60,751 nucleotides of DNA, taken from NCBI GenBank assembly GCA_035315065.1, contig DATFYM010000184.1, positions 1 through 60,751 on the forward strand, given 5' to 3'. This DNA is from DATFYM01 sp035315065 (GTDB lineage: Bacteria > Acidobacteriota > Terriglobia > UBA7540). The notes beneath the pieces were generated by a model. That model was not told where the DNA came from, did not search any database, and saw only the letters and a list, made by a program, of their open reading frames with translations. Below are positions 1-8,796 of the stretch, piece by piece. The translations under genes were made by a program, and so were the position numbers. Positions within the stretch are counted from its first letter, which is position 1. Each line of letters starts with the position of its first letter.

Positions 1-2
1 CA

Positions 3-125
3 CGCCCCTCTTGCCTCGACTTGCTCACGCTGCTCCGCAAAGAGGCCGTCGAGCATCCGGAGCTGCTGAAACAACTCGGCATTCAGCCTACTTCTTCCCA
101 GTTCGTCGCTGCCGCAGCACCTTAG
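3..125 (+). CDS. C-terminal fragment of an unidentified protein (5' end outside window)
   Basis: An open frame enters from the left edge and stops at TAG 123-125. It encodes about 40 residues, with a leucine-rich helical stretch (LLTLLRKEAVEHPELLKQLG) and an alanine-rich tail. The hairpin at 140-167 follows closely, which fits a gene end. No family can be named from so short a tail. That it is coding at all is an inference from the open frame and the hairpin. Confidence 0.35.
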   Translation, partial: RPSCLDLLTLLRKEAVEHPELLKQLGIQPTSSQFVAAAAP

Positions 126-139
126 AATGTAGAAACTCC

Positions 140-167
140 AGTGGCTGGCATGAAAATGCCAGCCGCT
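140..167. repeat. REP-like hairpin with GAAA loop
   Basis: AGTGGCTGGCAT and ATGCCAGCCGCT form a 12-bp stem with one G-T mismatch around a GAAA loop. It lies 15 bases after the first stop codon and has no T tract, so it resembles a REP-type palindrome more than a classical terminator. The rest of 126-426 holds a second G/C-rich short palindrome near 265-310 and the promoter noted separately. Confidence 0.6.
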
Positions 168-389
168 AGACGGGACCTGAACCGGCAGCACAAAGTTGTG
201 CGCGTTCGGCGCGTGACTCCGCGGCTCTTTCTTTCGAACACTCTGCCTTCTTCGCGCTGGCATTTACCCGGCGCTCCGCGCCACCCTCCCCAAGGGAGAG
301 GGGAGTTTTCTTCTTAGGACTGCTGGCCTCTCCGTTTTAGGATTGGCAACCGAGCTTGACGCGGCGCGCCGCCCCCACCCCGCGCGACA

Positions 390-398
390 TGCTATAAT
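390..398 (+). promoter_or_regulatory. Extended -10 promoter
   Basis: TGCTATAAT is an extended -10 element (TGnTATAAT) 28 bases before the ATG at 427. No good -35 box lies at the normal spacing, which is usual for extended -10 promoters. It would drive the secreted-protein/binding-protein/two-component operon. Confidence 0.5.
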
Positions 399-426
399 CG
401 CCTAAGCGCAAAGGTACGCTACGCTG

Positions 427-1944
427 ATGCGTTTTTCCCGCCGAATCCCTTTCCCGGTTCGTGCGACGATTCTCGCGCTGATGCTTCTGCCGTCGGCAGC
501 GCCAAGCCATACCCCAATAGCGAGTCAAACCCAGGATACGGAAAGTCCTACCCCCACGGCAGCGGAGGTCTGGAACGAGGCGGCGGGAGCGCTGGCGGCC
601 AAGATCCTCGAGCACGTGACTTCGGGGAACACGCTGGCGTTGACGGTAACGAACATTTCGTCGCTGAGTGACGATGACGTGGTGCAGGTCCGGCGCGCAC
701 TGCGAACCCAACTGCGCAGCCAGCGAGCCCGTTTGGCGAGCAAGCAGGCAAACTTCGATGTTCAGGTGACGCTCTCCGACAACGCGGAGGGGTACCTCTG
801 GATTGCGGAGATTCGCGACCAATCTCCCCCCAGCGCTGCGGGCGAGGACGCCGCCGCTCGAAACCCGGTCGTGATGGTCCCTGTGGCGCGCACAAGTGTG
901 GACGAACGTCACCCCACCGCTGAGCCCCTGAGTATTCGCAAGACTCGTGTTTACCAACAGTCTGCCCCGATGCTGGATCTCGCGCTGCTCGATAATCCGC
1001 CCGTCGGATCGGCAGGGTCGCAGGTGTCTGCCACTGCGGCGGCTCGCATTCTTGTGTTGGGCCTCGACAGCCTTTCCCTTTATGAGCAAGCGGAGACTCC
1101 TGAAACCGGTGACAAGAAGGTGCAAAAGTGGCGTCCTATGCAATCGGTGCCAATCACGCGGCTTCGCCCCTGGCCACGCGACCCGCGCGGCCGGATCATG
1201 GTGCGCCCCGATAGCCTGTTCGATGTTTATCTGCCGGGAACGAAGTGCACCGGCGCTCTTGAGCCCGTTCTCACTCTGGAGTGCCACGAGAGCGACGAAC
1301 CTTGGCCCCTGGTCGCAGGAGTGAGGGAGGGCAACTCTGCCAACTCCGGGACTTCCGCTGATGGTGGGGCCGGCGCTGGGACTGGCACTGGGGCGGGCAC
1401 AGGAGCCGGCATTGGGCCCAGTGCTGAAATTCTCCCGGCCGCCTACTTCACCGCTGACCGCAACTTCTTTGACGGGCGAGTGAAGCTCGACGACGGCCAC
1501 GAAATGAAGTTACCTTCCTTCTTGGCCGCCGTGGCCATGCCGCGGAACGGTGCTACCCATGCCGGGCTGAAGCCCGGCGCCACGGGCGCGCCGGGGTGGG
1601 TGCTGAGCGGATTGGACGGTCGCGCCCAACTGCTCAACAGCAATGCGGAACCGGTGGCGAACGTGGGCGGCTGGGGCAGCCAGATCGTCGGCCTCCAAAC
1701 CGGCTGTGACGCTGGTTGGCAGGTGTTAGCCAGCCAGACGCGGGATCTCAACGAACCGGACGCGGTGCAGGCCTACGAGATCGTCGCCCGCAAACCCGTG
1801 CCGGTGAGTACGCCTATCGAGTTTGCCGGGCCCATCACGGAATTGTGGCCTCTGGCCAACGGGTCGGAGGCCATCGCCATTTCTCGCAATCTCCAGACGA
1901 AAGCCTATGAGGCATTTCGCTTATCGGTTTCTTGTGGCCAGTAG
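427..1944 (+). CDS. Secreted protein of unknown function
   Basis: 505 residues. The N-terminus is basic and then hydrophobic (about residues 1-27), a likely Sec signal, so the protein is probably periplasmic or outer-membrane attached. A Gly/Ala/Thr low-complexity linker near residues 312-332 separates two parts. I recognise no enzyme motif. The 3' end overlaps the start of the solute-binding gene by 38 bases, so the two are translationally coupled in an operon with a histidine kinase. The extended -10 promoter lies just upstream. A role in the same sensing pathway is inferred from operon position only. A long antisense frame exists but lacks protein-like character. Confidence 0.75.
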   Translation: MRFSRRIPFPVRATILALMLLPSAAPSHTPIASQTQDTESPTPTAAEVWNEAAGALAAKILEHVTSGNTLALTVTNISSLSDDDVVQVRRALRTQLRSQRARLASKQANFDVQVTLSDNAEGYLWIAEIRDQSPPSAAGEDAAARNPVVMVPVARTSVDERHPTAEPLSIRKTRVYQQSAPMLDLALLDNPPVGSAGSQVSATAAARILVLGLDSLSLYEQAETPETGDKKVQKWRPMQSVPITRLRPWPRDPRGRIMVRPDSLFDVYLPGTKCTGALEPVLTLECHESDEPWPLVAGVREGNSANSGTSADGGAGAGTGTGAGTGAGIGPSAEILPAAYFTADRNFFDGRVKLDDGHEMKLPSFLAAVAMPRNGATHAGLKPGATGAPGWVLSGLDGRAQLLNSNAEPVANVGGWGSQIVGLQTGCDAGWQVLASQTRDLNEPDAVQAYEIVARKPVPVSTPIEFAGPITELWPLANGSEAIAISRNLQTKAYEAFRLSVSCGQ

Positions 1945-3340
1945 CGCCGCGTGCCTGGCTCTTGCGGCGGGGGCGGCGACGCGCCCGCGCTATGGCGGGG
2001 CTCTGCGCGTGGAAATACAGGCCAAATTGTCCACCTTCGATCCGGCCGAGCCGCTTGACGTGGCGGAGGCTGAGGCGGTGCTCAAGCTGCGCGAGTTGAT
2101 TGACGATCACCTGGTCCGCCTCGATCCGCAGGGTCAGCCGCAACCCGCCCTCGCCATCTCCTGGGAACACGACGCGCAGGCGGCGAAGTGGCGTTTCAAG
2201 CTTCGTCCTGGCGTGAAGTGGCAGGATGGTGCGCCGCTCACTCCCGAAGAAGTGGTAACGGCGCTCGAAGGTCATGTGGGCGGCGCGTCGGTTCGTCTGG
2301 CGGGAGAGGCCCTCGAAATCGACGCGGGCGGCCCGGCGCCCGGCCTGCTCGCGACCCTCGCCACCGATGCGAGCCTGAGCGTCCGCCGCCCGGCGGTGGG
2401 GACACCGCCGCTACAGCGGGACTCGGCCGGCGCCCTCCCGATCGGAACGGGACCCTTCCGCCTCACCACTTGGGAGCCCGGACGCCGCGCCGTGCTTCAG
2501 GCCAACGAAGACTATTGGGATGGCCGTCCTTATGTCGATACGATCGAGATTCAGATGGGGCGCGCCAGCCGTGATGAGCTGCTCGACCTGGAACTGGGAA
2601 AGGCGGACGTGGTGGAACTCGATCCGGTGGAGGCTCGTCGCGCCCAGCAGGAAGGCAAGAAAATCTGGACCTCCGCGCCGGTGGAACTCCTGTGCCTCCG
2701 CTTCGGCCCGAACCGACCTGCCGTGCAGGATCGCCGAGTACGTCTGGCCCTTGCCGGTTCCGTCGACCGCGCGGCCATCCAGAAAGTCCTGGTGCAGAAC
2801 TATGGTGACGTTGCCGGAAGCATTTTCCCGCAGTGGCTGAGCGGCTACGCGTTTCTCTTCCCCACGGTGATGAATCTGGATCGCGCGCGGCAACTGAGAG
2901 GGGAGATCGGCGCGGCGCCGACGCTCAAGGTGGGTTATGGTCCCAGCGACATGCTGGCTCGCCAGACGGCCGAGCGCGTGGCCGTAAACGCACGCGATGC
3001 CGGGATCACGCTCCAGGTGGCGCCGCTTCCCGAAGGGTGGAGACGGATGCCCGACCTGCGAGCTGACCTACTCGTACAACGCGCCCGGATCGACGGGCCG
3101 ACGCTGAGCAAGGCGGCGCTGGAGGCGGCGGCCTCGTTGGGGTTGCCACTGAACGGCGAGCCAGACCGCGCTGAACAAACCTATGCTGCCGAACGAGAGT
3201 TTCTCGATACCTTGGCGGTGGTTCCGTTGATCCACATCCCGGAACTGGTCGGAATCGGCCCTCGGGTGATGGACTGGTCCGCGACGCCTTGGGGCGCCTG
3301 GCATCTGGAACGCGTTTCACTGGAAGGGGAGAAACCGTGA
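1907..3340 (+). CDS. Peptide/nickel-type ABC substrate-binding protein (SBP_bac_5)
   Basis: 477 residues when started at ATG 1907, where a signal peptide begins (MRHFAYRFLVASSAACLALA). An upstream in-frame start at 1823 would precede the signal with unrelated sequence and is rejected. The family opening RYGGALRVEIQ is followed by the hallmark WRFKLRPGVKWQDGAPLT of DppA/OppA-type proteins. In this family the protein binds oligopeptides or nickel chelates in the periplasm for an ABC importer. No permease or ATPase gene lies nearby. The stop codon overlaps the GTG start of a histidine kinase, so the likely role is ligand presentation to that kinase rather than transport (inference). Confidence 0.85.
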   Translation: MRHFAYRFLVASSAACLALAAGAATRPRYGGALRVEIQAKLSTFDPAEPLDVAEAEAVLKLRELIDDHLVRLDPQGQPQPALAISWEHDAQAAKWRFKLRPGVKWQDGAPLTPEEVVTALEGHVGGASVRLAGEALEIDAGGPAPGLLATLATDASLSVRRPAVGTPPLQRDSAGALPIGTGPFRLTTWEPGRRAVLQANEDYWDGRPYVDTIEIQMGRASRDELLDLELGKADVVELDPVEARRAQQEGKKIWTSAPVELLCLRFGPNRPAVQDRRVRLALAGSVDRAAIQKVLVQNYGDVAGSIFPQWLSGYAFLFPTVMNLDRARQLRGEIGAAPTLKVGYGPSDMLARQTAERVAVNARDAGITLQVAPLPEGWRRMPDLRADLLVQRARIDGPTLSKAALEAAASLGLPLNGEPDRAEQTYAAEREFLDTLAVVPLIHIPELVGIGPRVMDWSATPWGAWHLERVSLEGEKP

Positions 3341-5193
3341 GTTTCCGGGCGAAATTGCTGGCCGTCTTCACGTTGACGGTAGTCCTCTCGGTGGGGCTCG
3401 TGGCCTGGGCAGTTTCTTTTCTGATGCGCGACGCTTTCGAACGCCTCAACAGCGAAAGGACGGCTGCACTGGTGGCGCAGTTTCAGCGCGAATTTGCTCG
3501 CCGCGCGGAAGAGGTGACCCGGCGGGTGGAAGGCATTGCCAAAGCGGATGAGACGCTGCACATGGCGGTGAGTTTGAGCGGCACGGCGCCCGACTACTCG
3601 TCCCACGTCGATGATGCCGCCGGACTCGCCGCTGCCCATCAACTCGATTTTCTCGAGCTGATCTCGGGCGACGGCACCATCATTTCATCGGCACAATGGC
3701 CCGCGCGCTTCGGTTACAAGCAGGAGTGGGTAACCGCACCGGCCGCTCCTACGGACTGGGTAGCCCAGGGCGCGTTTCTAAAGCGCGAGGATCTGGCGGA
3801 TGGAGAGGCGCTCGCGCTGATGGCGGTCCGCGTGGTGCGAGCGGGCGACACCCGGCTTTATATCGTGGGGGGAAGAAGGCTGGACCGGGAATTCCTGGCC
3901 TCGCTCGTCTTGCCCACAGAGATGAGGGCTTTGCTCTATCAGGAGGCAGGCCAGGAAGGGGGAGAAAGCAGTGGCGGCCCGCCGAGCGCCGGTCTCCCCA
4001 ACGTTAAAGGGGTGGCGGACAGTCGACTGGTGGATGCTACCGGGCCCTTTCCGTGGTCGGACAAGCTCATGCCACTCATCACGCGAGTGGAGCGCGAGCC
4101 CGCGGAATCGTCGGCCCAAATCACCTGGACCGCCGACCCGGCGAGCGCCGAGATATTCCATGTGATCCCCCTAACCGGACTCAACAAGGAAGTTCTGGGC
4201 ATGTTCCTGGTGGGCAGCTCGATTCGCGAGCTGGTGGAACTGGAGAAGCACATCCGCGTGGTGGCCATTGTAGTGGCCGGAGGAGGGATCCTGTTGGGCG
4301 TGGCGCTGAGTGGGTGGACGGCGGCACGCGTCACCAAACCAGTGGAGCAACTGGCCGCTGCCTCGCGGCAGGTGGCGGCGGGAAATTGGAACGTGCGAGT
4401 GGAGACGCGCTCGAAGGATGAGTTGGGCGAACTGGCGCGCGCCTTCAATCAGATGACCCAGCAGTTAGTAGAGCAGCGCGACCGCTTGGTACAGACGGAG
4501 CGCGTCGCCGCCTGGCGCGAGCTCGCGCGCCGTCTCGCCCACGAGCTCAAAAACCCGCTTTTCCCGCTTCAGATCACCGTGGAGAACCTGCTCCGCGCCC
4601 GCGAGGTTGATCCCGGCGAGTTTGACGAGGTCTTTCGTGAAAGCAGCCGGACCCTGCTGGCCGAACTGGCCAACATGAAGACCATCATCGGGCGCTTCAG
4701 CGACTTCGCCAAGATGCCCGCGCCACAGCTTCAGACGGTGAACGTCAACGAGGTGGTGCGCGGCGCCCTGAAGATCTTCGCAGCGCAACTCAACGTTCCG
4801 GTTAACGTTCCGGGCAAGCCGCCCATCACGACGCAAATCAACCTGGATGAGACGCTGGGTGCGATTCAAGCTGACCCTGACCTGCTTCATCGGGCCGTGC
4901 AGAACCTGATTCTGAACGCGCTGGACGCCATGCCCGCGGGCGGGACCCTGACCCTGCGGACGCAAGCGGCCACGAGCGGCGTGCGCCTGGAAGTCTCCGA
5001 CACGGGTAAGGGCCTGACGAAGGAAGAGTGCGAGCGCCTGTTTACGCCGTACTACACCACCAAGCTGCACGGCACGGGGCTGGGGCTCGCCATCGTGCAG
5101 TCGGTGGTGAGCGACCATGGCGGGAAGATTTCGGTGGAGAGTGAACCCGAGCGGGGCACAACGTTCACCATCGAATTAGGAATTAAGAATTAA
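3337..5193 (+). CDS. NtrY-like membrane sensor histidine kinase
   Basis: 618 residues from GTG 3337, which overlaps the preceding TGA (GTGA) behind an AAGGGGAG ribosome site. Order: TM helix at about 5-30, a large periplasmic sensor region, TM helix at about 305-327, a HAMP linker, then the dimerisation helix with RRLAHELKNPLFPLQ (phospho-acceptor His402) and an HATPase domain with the N, G1 (SDTGKGL) and G2 (GTGLGLAIV) boxes. This is the NtrY/NtrB style of kinase that partners sigma-54 activators, and such an activator follows. The last residues (LGIKN) and the TAA stop are encoded by the arm of an intergenic repeat, so the original C-terminus may have been altered. Confidence 0.93.
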   Translation: MSFRAKLLAVFTLTVVLSVGLVAWAVSFLMRDAFERLNSERTAALVAQFQREFARRAEEVTRRVEGIAKADETLHMAVSLSGTAPDYSSHVDDAAGLAAAHQLDFLELISGDGTIISSAQWPARFGYKQEWVTAPAAPTDWVAQGAFLKREDLADGEALALMAVRVVRAGDTRLYIVGGRRLDREFLASLVLPTEMRALLYQEAGQEGGESSGGPPSAGLPNVKGVADSRLVDATGPFPWSDKLMPLITRVEREPAESSAQITWTADPASAEIFHVIPLTGLNKEVLGMFLVGSSIRELVELEKHIRVVAIVVAGGGILLGVALSGWTAARVTKPVEQLAAASRQVAAGNWNVRVETRSKDELGELARAFNQMTQQLVEQRDRLVQTERVAAWRELARRLAHELKNPLFPLQITVENLLRAREVDPGEFDEVFRESSRTLLAELANMKTIIGRFSDFAKMPAPQLQTVNVNEVVRGALKIFAAQLNVPVNVPGKPPITTQINLDETLGAIQADPDLLHRAVQNLILNALDAMPAGGTLTLRTQAATSGVRLEVSDTGKGLTKEECERLFTPYYTTKLHGTGLGLAIVQSVVSDHGGKISVESEPERGTTFTIELGIKN

Positions 5194-5269
5194 GAATTAC
5201 GAATTGCCGCGATCCCAATTCCTAACACTCTTAATTTCGTAATTCTTAATTCGTAATTCTTAATTCTCA
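5173..5269. repeat. Inverted repeat with GAATTAA/GAATTAC arms at kinase stop codon
   Basis: The left arm is built of GAATTAAGAATTAAGAATTA units and the right arm of the inverse units (TTCTTAATTCGTAATTCTTA). It is far more A/T-rich than its neighbours. The kinase stop codon lies inside the left arm, and the response-regulator ATG follows the right arm by a few bases. Confidence 0.8.
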
Positions 5270-5273
5270 ATCT

Positions 5274-6656
5274 ATGATGTCAAAGGCCCATTTGCTGATT
5301 GTCGACGATGAGGCGAATACGTTGGCTTCGCTCTCGCGAGCCTTCCGCCTGGCGGGCTACGAAGCTACCGTGTGCGACTCCGCCGTCCGCGCCCTGGAAC
5401 TGGTGAAGACCCAACCGTTCGACATGATTCTCTCCGATGTGGTGATGCCCGAAAAGGATGGCCTCTCACTTCTGGAAGACCTGAAGAACATGGAGCTGAC
5501 CACTCCGGTGGTGATGATTTCAGGACAGGCGCACATTGAGATGGCCGTTCGCGCCACGCGGCTGGGCGCCGTGGACTTCCTGGAAAAGCCGCTCTCCACC
5601 GACAAGCTCTTGCTAACGGTGGAAAACGTTCTCCGCCTGAAGCGGCTGAAGGAAGAAAACGAGCAACTGCTCGGACGCCTCGGCAAGCACGAGATTGTCT
5701 GGTCGGGCGAAGCGATGGGCCGCGTCATGGCGCAGATCGAGCGCGTCGCCTCGAGCGAAACGCGCGTGTGCATCCTGGGCGAAACCGGAACGGGAAAGGA
5801 GCTCGTCGCGCGCACGTTGCACCAACGTAGCCCGCGCCACGCCGGCCCCTTCGTCACGCTGAACTGCGCCGCGGTTCCGGCGGAGCTGATCGAATCCGAA
5901 CTCTTCGGACATGAGAAGGGGGCCTTCACGGGGGCGGGTGCGCGCCACACGGGCAAGTTCGAGCAGGCGCAGCGCGGCACGCTCTTCCTCGACGAAATCG
6001 GCGACATGCCTCTGCCCATGCAGGCCAAGCTCCTGCGCGTGCTCGAAGAGGGCGAAATCGAGCGCGTGGGCGGTGACCGGCCCATTGCGGTCGATGTGCG
6101 CGTCGTGGTCGCCACGCATCGCAACCTCGAAGAGTTGATCCGGCAGGGGAAATTCCGTGAGGACCTCTACCACCGGGTGTACGTCTTTCCACTGTTCCTT
6201 CCTCCGCTCCGCGACCGCACGGAGGACATTCCGGCACTGGTGGATCATTTCGCGCGCCAAGTCGCCGGACAGAACGGTTGGAAGCCCGCCGCGTTCGCAA
6301 GGGAAGCCATCGACGAGCTCAAGCGATACACGTGGCGAGGCAACGTCCGCGAGTTGCGAAACGTGGTAGAGCGCCTGCTGCTGCTCTCGACGGGTGACTC
6401 TGTGGATGTGGCCACGGTGCTCGCCGCCCTGCCGCGCGAGACGCCTGCCACCCCGATTGGGATAGGCTTGCGCGTTGACGGCACGCTCGCCCAACGCGTT
6501 GAATTGTTCGAGCGCGAGACCATCATCGCGGAGCTGCGGCGCCACCAGAATCACATCACCCAAACCGCGCGCGCGCTGGGCCTGGAGCGCAGCTATCTGT
6601 ACAAGAAGTGCCAGCAGTTGGGTATCGATTTGCGGGCGATGCGCAGGGAAGAATAG
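5274..6656 (+). CDS. NtrC-family sigma-54-dependent response regulator
   Basis: 460 residues. A receiver domain (about 5-125) has acidic pocket residues DD(E) at 11-13 and phospho-acceptor Asp55 (MILSDVVMP). A AAA+ domain follows with Walker A GETGTGKE, the sigma-54 contact loop GAFTGA, Walker B LFLDEIGDMP and the R-finger region. A C-terminal Fis-type helix-turn-helix ends the protein (HITQTARALGLERSYLYKK). It activates sigma-54 promoters when phosphorylated by the kinase encoded just upstream. Two adjacent ATGs (5274, 5277) are possible starts. Its targets cannot be read from this window. Confidence 0.95.
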   Translation: MMSKAHLLIVDDEANTLASLSRAFRLAGYEATVCDSAVRALELVKTQPFDMILSDVVMPEKDGLSLLEDLKNMELTTPVVMISGQAHIEMAVRATRLGAVDFLEKPLSTDKLLLTVENVLRLKRLKEENEQLLGRLGKHEIVWSGEAMGRVMAQIERVASSETRVCILGETGTGKELVARTLHQRSPRHAGPFVTLNCAAVPAELIESELFGHEKGAFTGAGARHTGKFEQAQRGTLFLDEIGDMPLPMQAKLLRVLEEGEIERVGGDRPIAVDVRVVVATHRNLEELIRQGKFREDLYHRVYVFPLFLPPLRDRTEDIPALVDHFARQVAGQNGWKPAAFAREAIDELKRYTWRGNVRELRNVVERLLLLSTGDSVDVATVLAALPRETPATPIGIGLRVDGTLAQRVELFERETIIAELRRHQNHITQTARALGLERSYLYKKCQQLGIDLRAMRREE

Positions 6657-6670
6657 CGCCGCCAACTCGT

Positions 6671-6817
6671 TCTCAGAAGGTGTGAAAAAATGAAGAGTTT
6701 CTCGCAAAGCTGCCAAGGAGCGAAGAGTCGCAAAGAACAAATCTTTGTTTGCTTTGCGTACTTTGCGCCTTGGCGAGAAACGTCTTTGCTTTTCCAATTT
6801 CTTCACGCCTTCTCAGG
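6671..6817. repeat. MITE-like element with GAAGGTGTGAA terminal inverted repeats
   Basis: The ends TCTCAGAAGGTGTGAA and TTCACGCCTTCTCAGG are near-perfect inverses. Inside lies a second palindrome of CGCAAAG-type units (TTTCTCGCAAAGCTGCCAAG against CTTTGCGCCTTGGCGAGAAA). It starts 15 bases after the regulator's stop codon. The same terminal sequence recurs at 25378, 38417 and 60552. Confidence 0.75.
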
Positions 6818-6926
6818 CGGCGGCTACCTCATTTTCCCGTTTCCCGTCGGTGCCGGGCTGGCTTATGCTGTGACCGACTGCCCTGAGGGGCAAGAGGGCC
6901 AGGCGTCCGTCGCCTTGGGAAGGAAT

Positions 6927-7943
6927 ATGAAGAAACTGATTAATGAGCCGGAGAATGTAGTGCGCGAGGCCCTCGAAGGGATGCAGGCCGCGCACGGAGA
7001 TCGCATTCGCGTCAACCTTGAGCCCTTTTACGTCGTGCGTAGCGATGCCCCTCGGGCAGGAAAAGTGGGGCTCGTTTCGGGCGGCGGGAGCGGTCACGAG
7101 CCGATGCATTGTGGCTACGTGGGCCGCGGTATGCTGGATGCCGCCTGCCCCGGACAGATCTTCACCAGCCCCACGCCCGATCAGATCTTCGAAGCCAGCA
7201 AGGCCGTGAACGGCGGCGCCGGCGTGTTGCACATCGTCAAAAACTACACCGGCGACGTGATGAACTTCGAACTCGCGGCCGAAATGCTGAGCGACGACGG
7301 CATGGCTGTGGAGAGCGTGCTCGTGGACGATGATGTCGCCGTCGAGAACAGCCTCTACACCGCGGGACGGCGTGGCGTCGGCCTGACGGTGTTGATGGAG
7401 AAGTTGCTCGGTGCCGCGGCGGAAGAGGATGCGACCCTCGCGAGTCTCAAGCAACTTGGAGAGTCAATTCGCGCCTCGGGCCGCAGCATGGGAATGGCGC
7501 TCACCGCCTGTACCGTGCCGCAAGCCGGCAAGCCATCGTTCACCCTGGCAGAAGACGAAGTGGAAGTGGGAATCGGCATCCACGGCGAGCCCGGCCGGAG
7601 GCGCGCGAAGCTTGCCACGGCAGACGAGATCGCCACCACCCTCATGGAGCCGATCCTTCGCGACCTTTCTTTCGAGAGTGGTGACGAGGTTCTATTGTTC
7701 GTGAACGGCATGGGAGGCACGCCCCTCATCGAGTTGTACATCGTTTATCGCAAAGCGGCGCAGATTGCCGCGCAGCAGGGGCTGAAGGTCATTCGCAATC
7801 TCGTGGGCAGTTACATCACCAGCCTCGAAATGTCTGGCTGCTCGATCACGCTGCTAAGGATGAATGAGCAACTCACCAAGCTCTGGGATGCTCCGGTGGA
7901 TACTCCGGCCTGGAAGAATTGCCGATTGTCGATTGCCGATTGA
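6927..7943 (+). CDS. dhaK: PEP-dependent dihydroxyacetone kinase, DhaK subunit
   Basis: 338 residues from ATG 6927 behind a GGAAGGAA ribosome site; the longer frame back to 6690 only reads through a repeat. DhaK binds dihydroxyacetone covalently. The substrate-binding motif GGGSGHEP (His57) and the catalytic His219 in GIGIHGEPG match the family. It works in the cytoplasm with DhaL and DhaM, encoded next. The normal C-terminus (DAPVDTPA...) ends in CRLSIAD, encoded by a GATTGCC repeat that also supplies the stop, so the tail was acquired from the repeat. The short change should not reach the active site. Confidence 0.95.
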   Translation: MKKLINEPENVVREALEGMQAAHGDRIRVNLEPFYVVRSDAPRAGKVGLVSGGGSGHEPMHCGYVGRGMLDAACPGQIFTSPTPDQIFEASKAVNGGAGVLHIVKNYTGDVMNFELAAEMLSDDGMAVESVLVDDDVAVENSLYTAGRRGVGLTVLMEKLLGAAAEEDATLASLKQLGESIRASGRSMGMALTACTVPQAGKPSFTLAEDEVEVGIGIHGEPGRRRAKLATADEIATTLMEPILRDLSFESGDEVLLFVNGMGGTPLIELYIVYRKAAQIAAQQGLKVIRNLVGSYITSLEMSGCSITLLRMNEQLTKLWDAPVDTPAWKNCRLSIAD

Positions 7944-8040
7944 CGAATGGAAAACCGGGTGCTCGGTGAAATCTGTTTCATTCATGACCGCACCTGGAGC
8001 GGCTTGCGTCTTCTCTTTCAATCGTCAATCGTCAATTTCA
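7917..8040. repeat. Inverted repeat with GATTGCC/GATTGAC arms between dhaK and dhaL
   Basis: The left arm GATTGCCGATTGACGA overlaps the dhaK stop codon. The right arm (CAATCGTCAATCGTCAATTT) sits just before dhaL. Unit length is 7 bases. The loop of about 75 bases is unique sequence. Confidence 0.75.
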
Positions 8041-8058
8041 CGCGATGCTGGCAAGACG

Positions 8059-8694
8059 ATGAGTGAATTGACTCTGGATCGGGTCCGATCGTGGATCGAA
8101 GCAGCGGCGGCACTGGTAGAAGAGAACAAGGCTCTTTTGACTGACCTCGACACCGCCATCGGGGATGGCGACCACGGCACGAATATGTCGCGCGGCTTCG
8201 CGGCCGTGCGCAAGAAGCTCGATACCACGGCGGAGGCGGACATTGGCGGGATGTTAAAACTCGTGGGAATGACGTTGCTTTCGACCGTCGGCGGCGCGGC
8301 GGGGCCGCTCTACGGCGGCCTCTTTCTGGCGATGGCGAAGGCGGCGCCCGGCAAAGCGCCGTTGACAAGAACGGAAATGGGTGAGGCTCTCGCTGCCGGC
8401 CTCGACGACATCAGGCGGCGCGGCAAGGCGGAAGTGGGTGACAAAACGATGGTGGACGCGCTCACTCCGGCCGTTGCGGCATTCCTTTCGGTTTCGGCGG
8501 AGGACTTGCGGGCTGCCTCTCGCGCTGCGGCCGACGCCGCCAAGATCGGGGCAGAAGGAACGGCGCCCCTTCAGGCACGCAAAGGACGGGCGAGCTATTT
8601 GGGCGAGCGGAGCATCGGCCACCAGGACCCGGGAGCAACTTCGTCGTGGCTCCTGCTAGAGGCCTTGGCGTCAGTCTGCGGGGCTGAGAATTGA
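8059..8694 (+). CDS. dhaL: PEP-dependent dihydroxyacetone kinase, DhaL (ADP-binding) subunit
   Basis: 211-212 residues from ATG 8059 (MSELTLDRVRSW). DhaL holds ADP/ATP as a fixed coenzyme and passes phosphate from DhaM to dihydroxyacetone bound on DhaK. The magnesium/nucleotide motif AIGDGDHGTNMSRGF is present, as are GGAAGPLYGG and the C-terminal RASYLGERSIGHQDPGA, all family hallmarks. The family also includes the ATP-dependent kinase L domain, but the DhaM gene next door supports the PTS version. The stop codon lies in a GATTGAC repeat, so the last residues (GAEN) may be repeat-derived. Confidence 0.95.
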   Translation: MSELTLDRVRSWIEAAAALVEENKALLTDLDTAIGDGDHGTNMSRGFAAVRKKLDTTAEADIGGMLKLVGMTLLSTVGGAAGPLYGGLFLAMAKAAPGKAPLTRTEMGEALAAGLDDIRRRGKAEVGDKTMVDALTPAVAAFLSVSAEDLRAASRAAADAAKIGAEGTAPLQARKGRASYLGERSIGHQDPGATSSWLLLEALASVCGAEN

Positions 8695-8762
8695 CGATTG
8701 ACGATTGGAAGAGAAGACGCGAGCTATTCCGGTTTTCCAATCGGCAATCGGCAGTCCTTCGT
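8685..8762. repeat. Inverted repeat with GATTGAC/GATTGCC arms between dhaL and dhaM
   Basis: The left arm AATTGACGATTGACGATTGG contains the dhaL stop codon. The right arm is TTCCAATCGGCAATCGGCAG. Same unit family as the element before dhaL, with a shorter loop. Confidence 0.75.
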
Positions 8763-8796
8763 GGGTGGTCGCCGCCCTTCAACGAGGTTCTATGCG

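Noticed and set aside
337..1500. 387-codon minus-strand frame opposite the first secreted protein gene
   Set aside because: The composition is Arg/Gly/His-rich without a domain pattern, and the plus-strand gene has a promoter, signal peptide and translational coupling.
5613..6806. 397-codon minus-strand frame opposite the NtrC-type regulator
   Set aside because: The plus strand carries all AAA+ and receiver motifs; this is a high-GC shadow.
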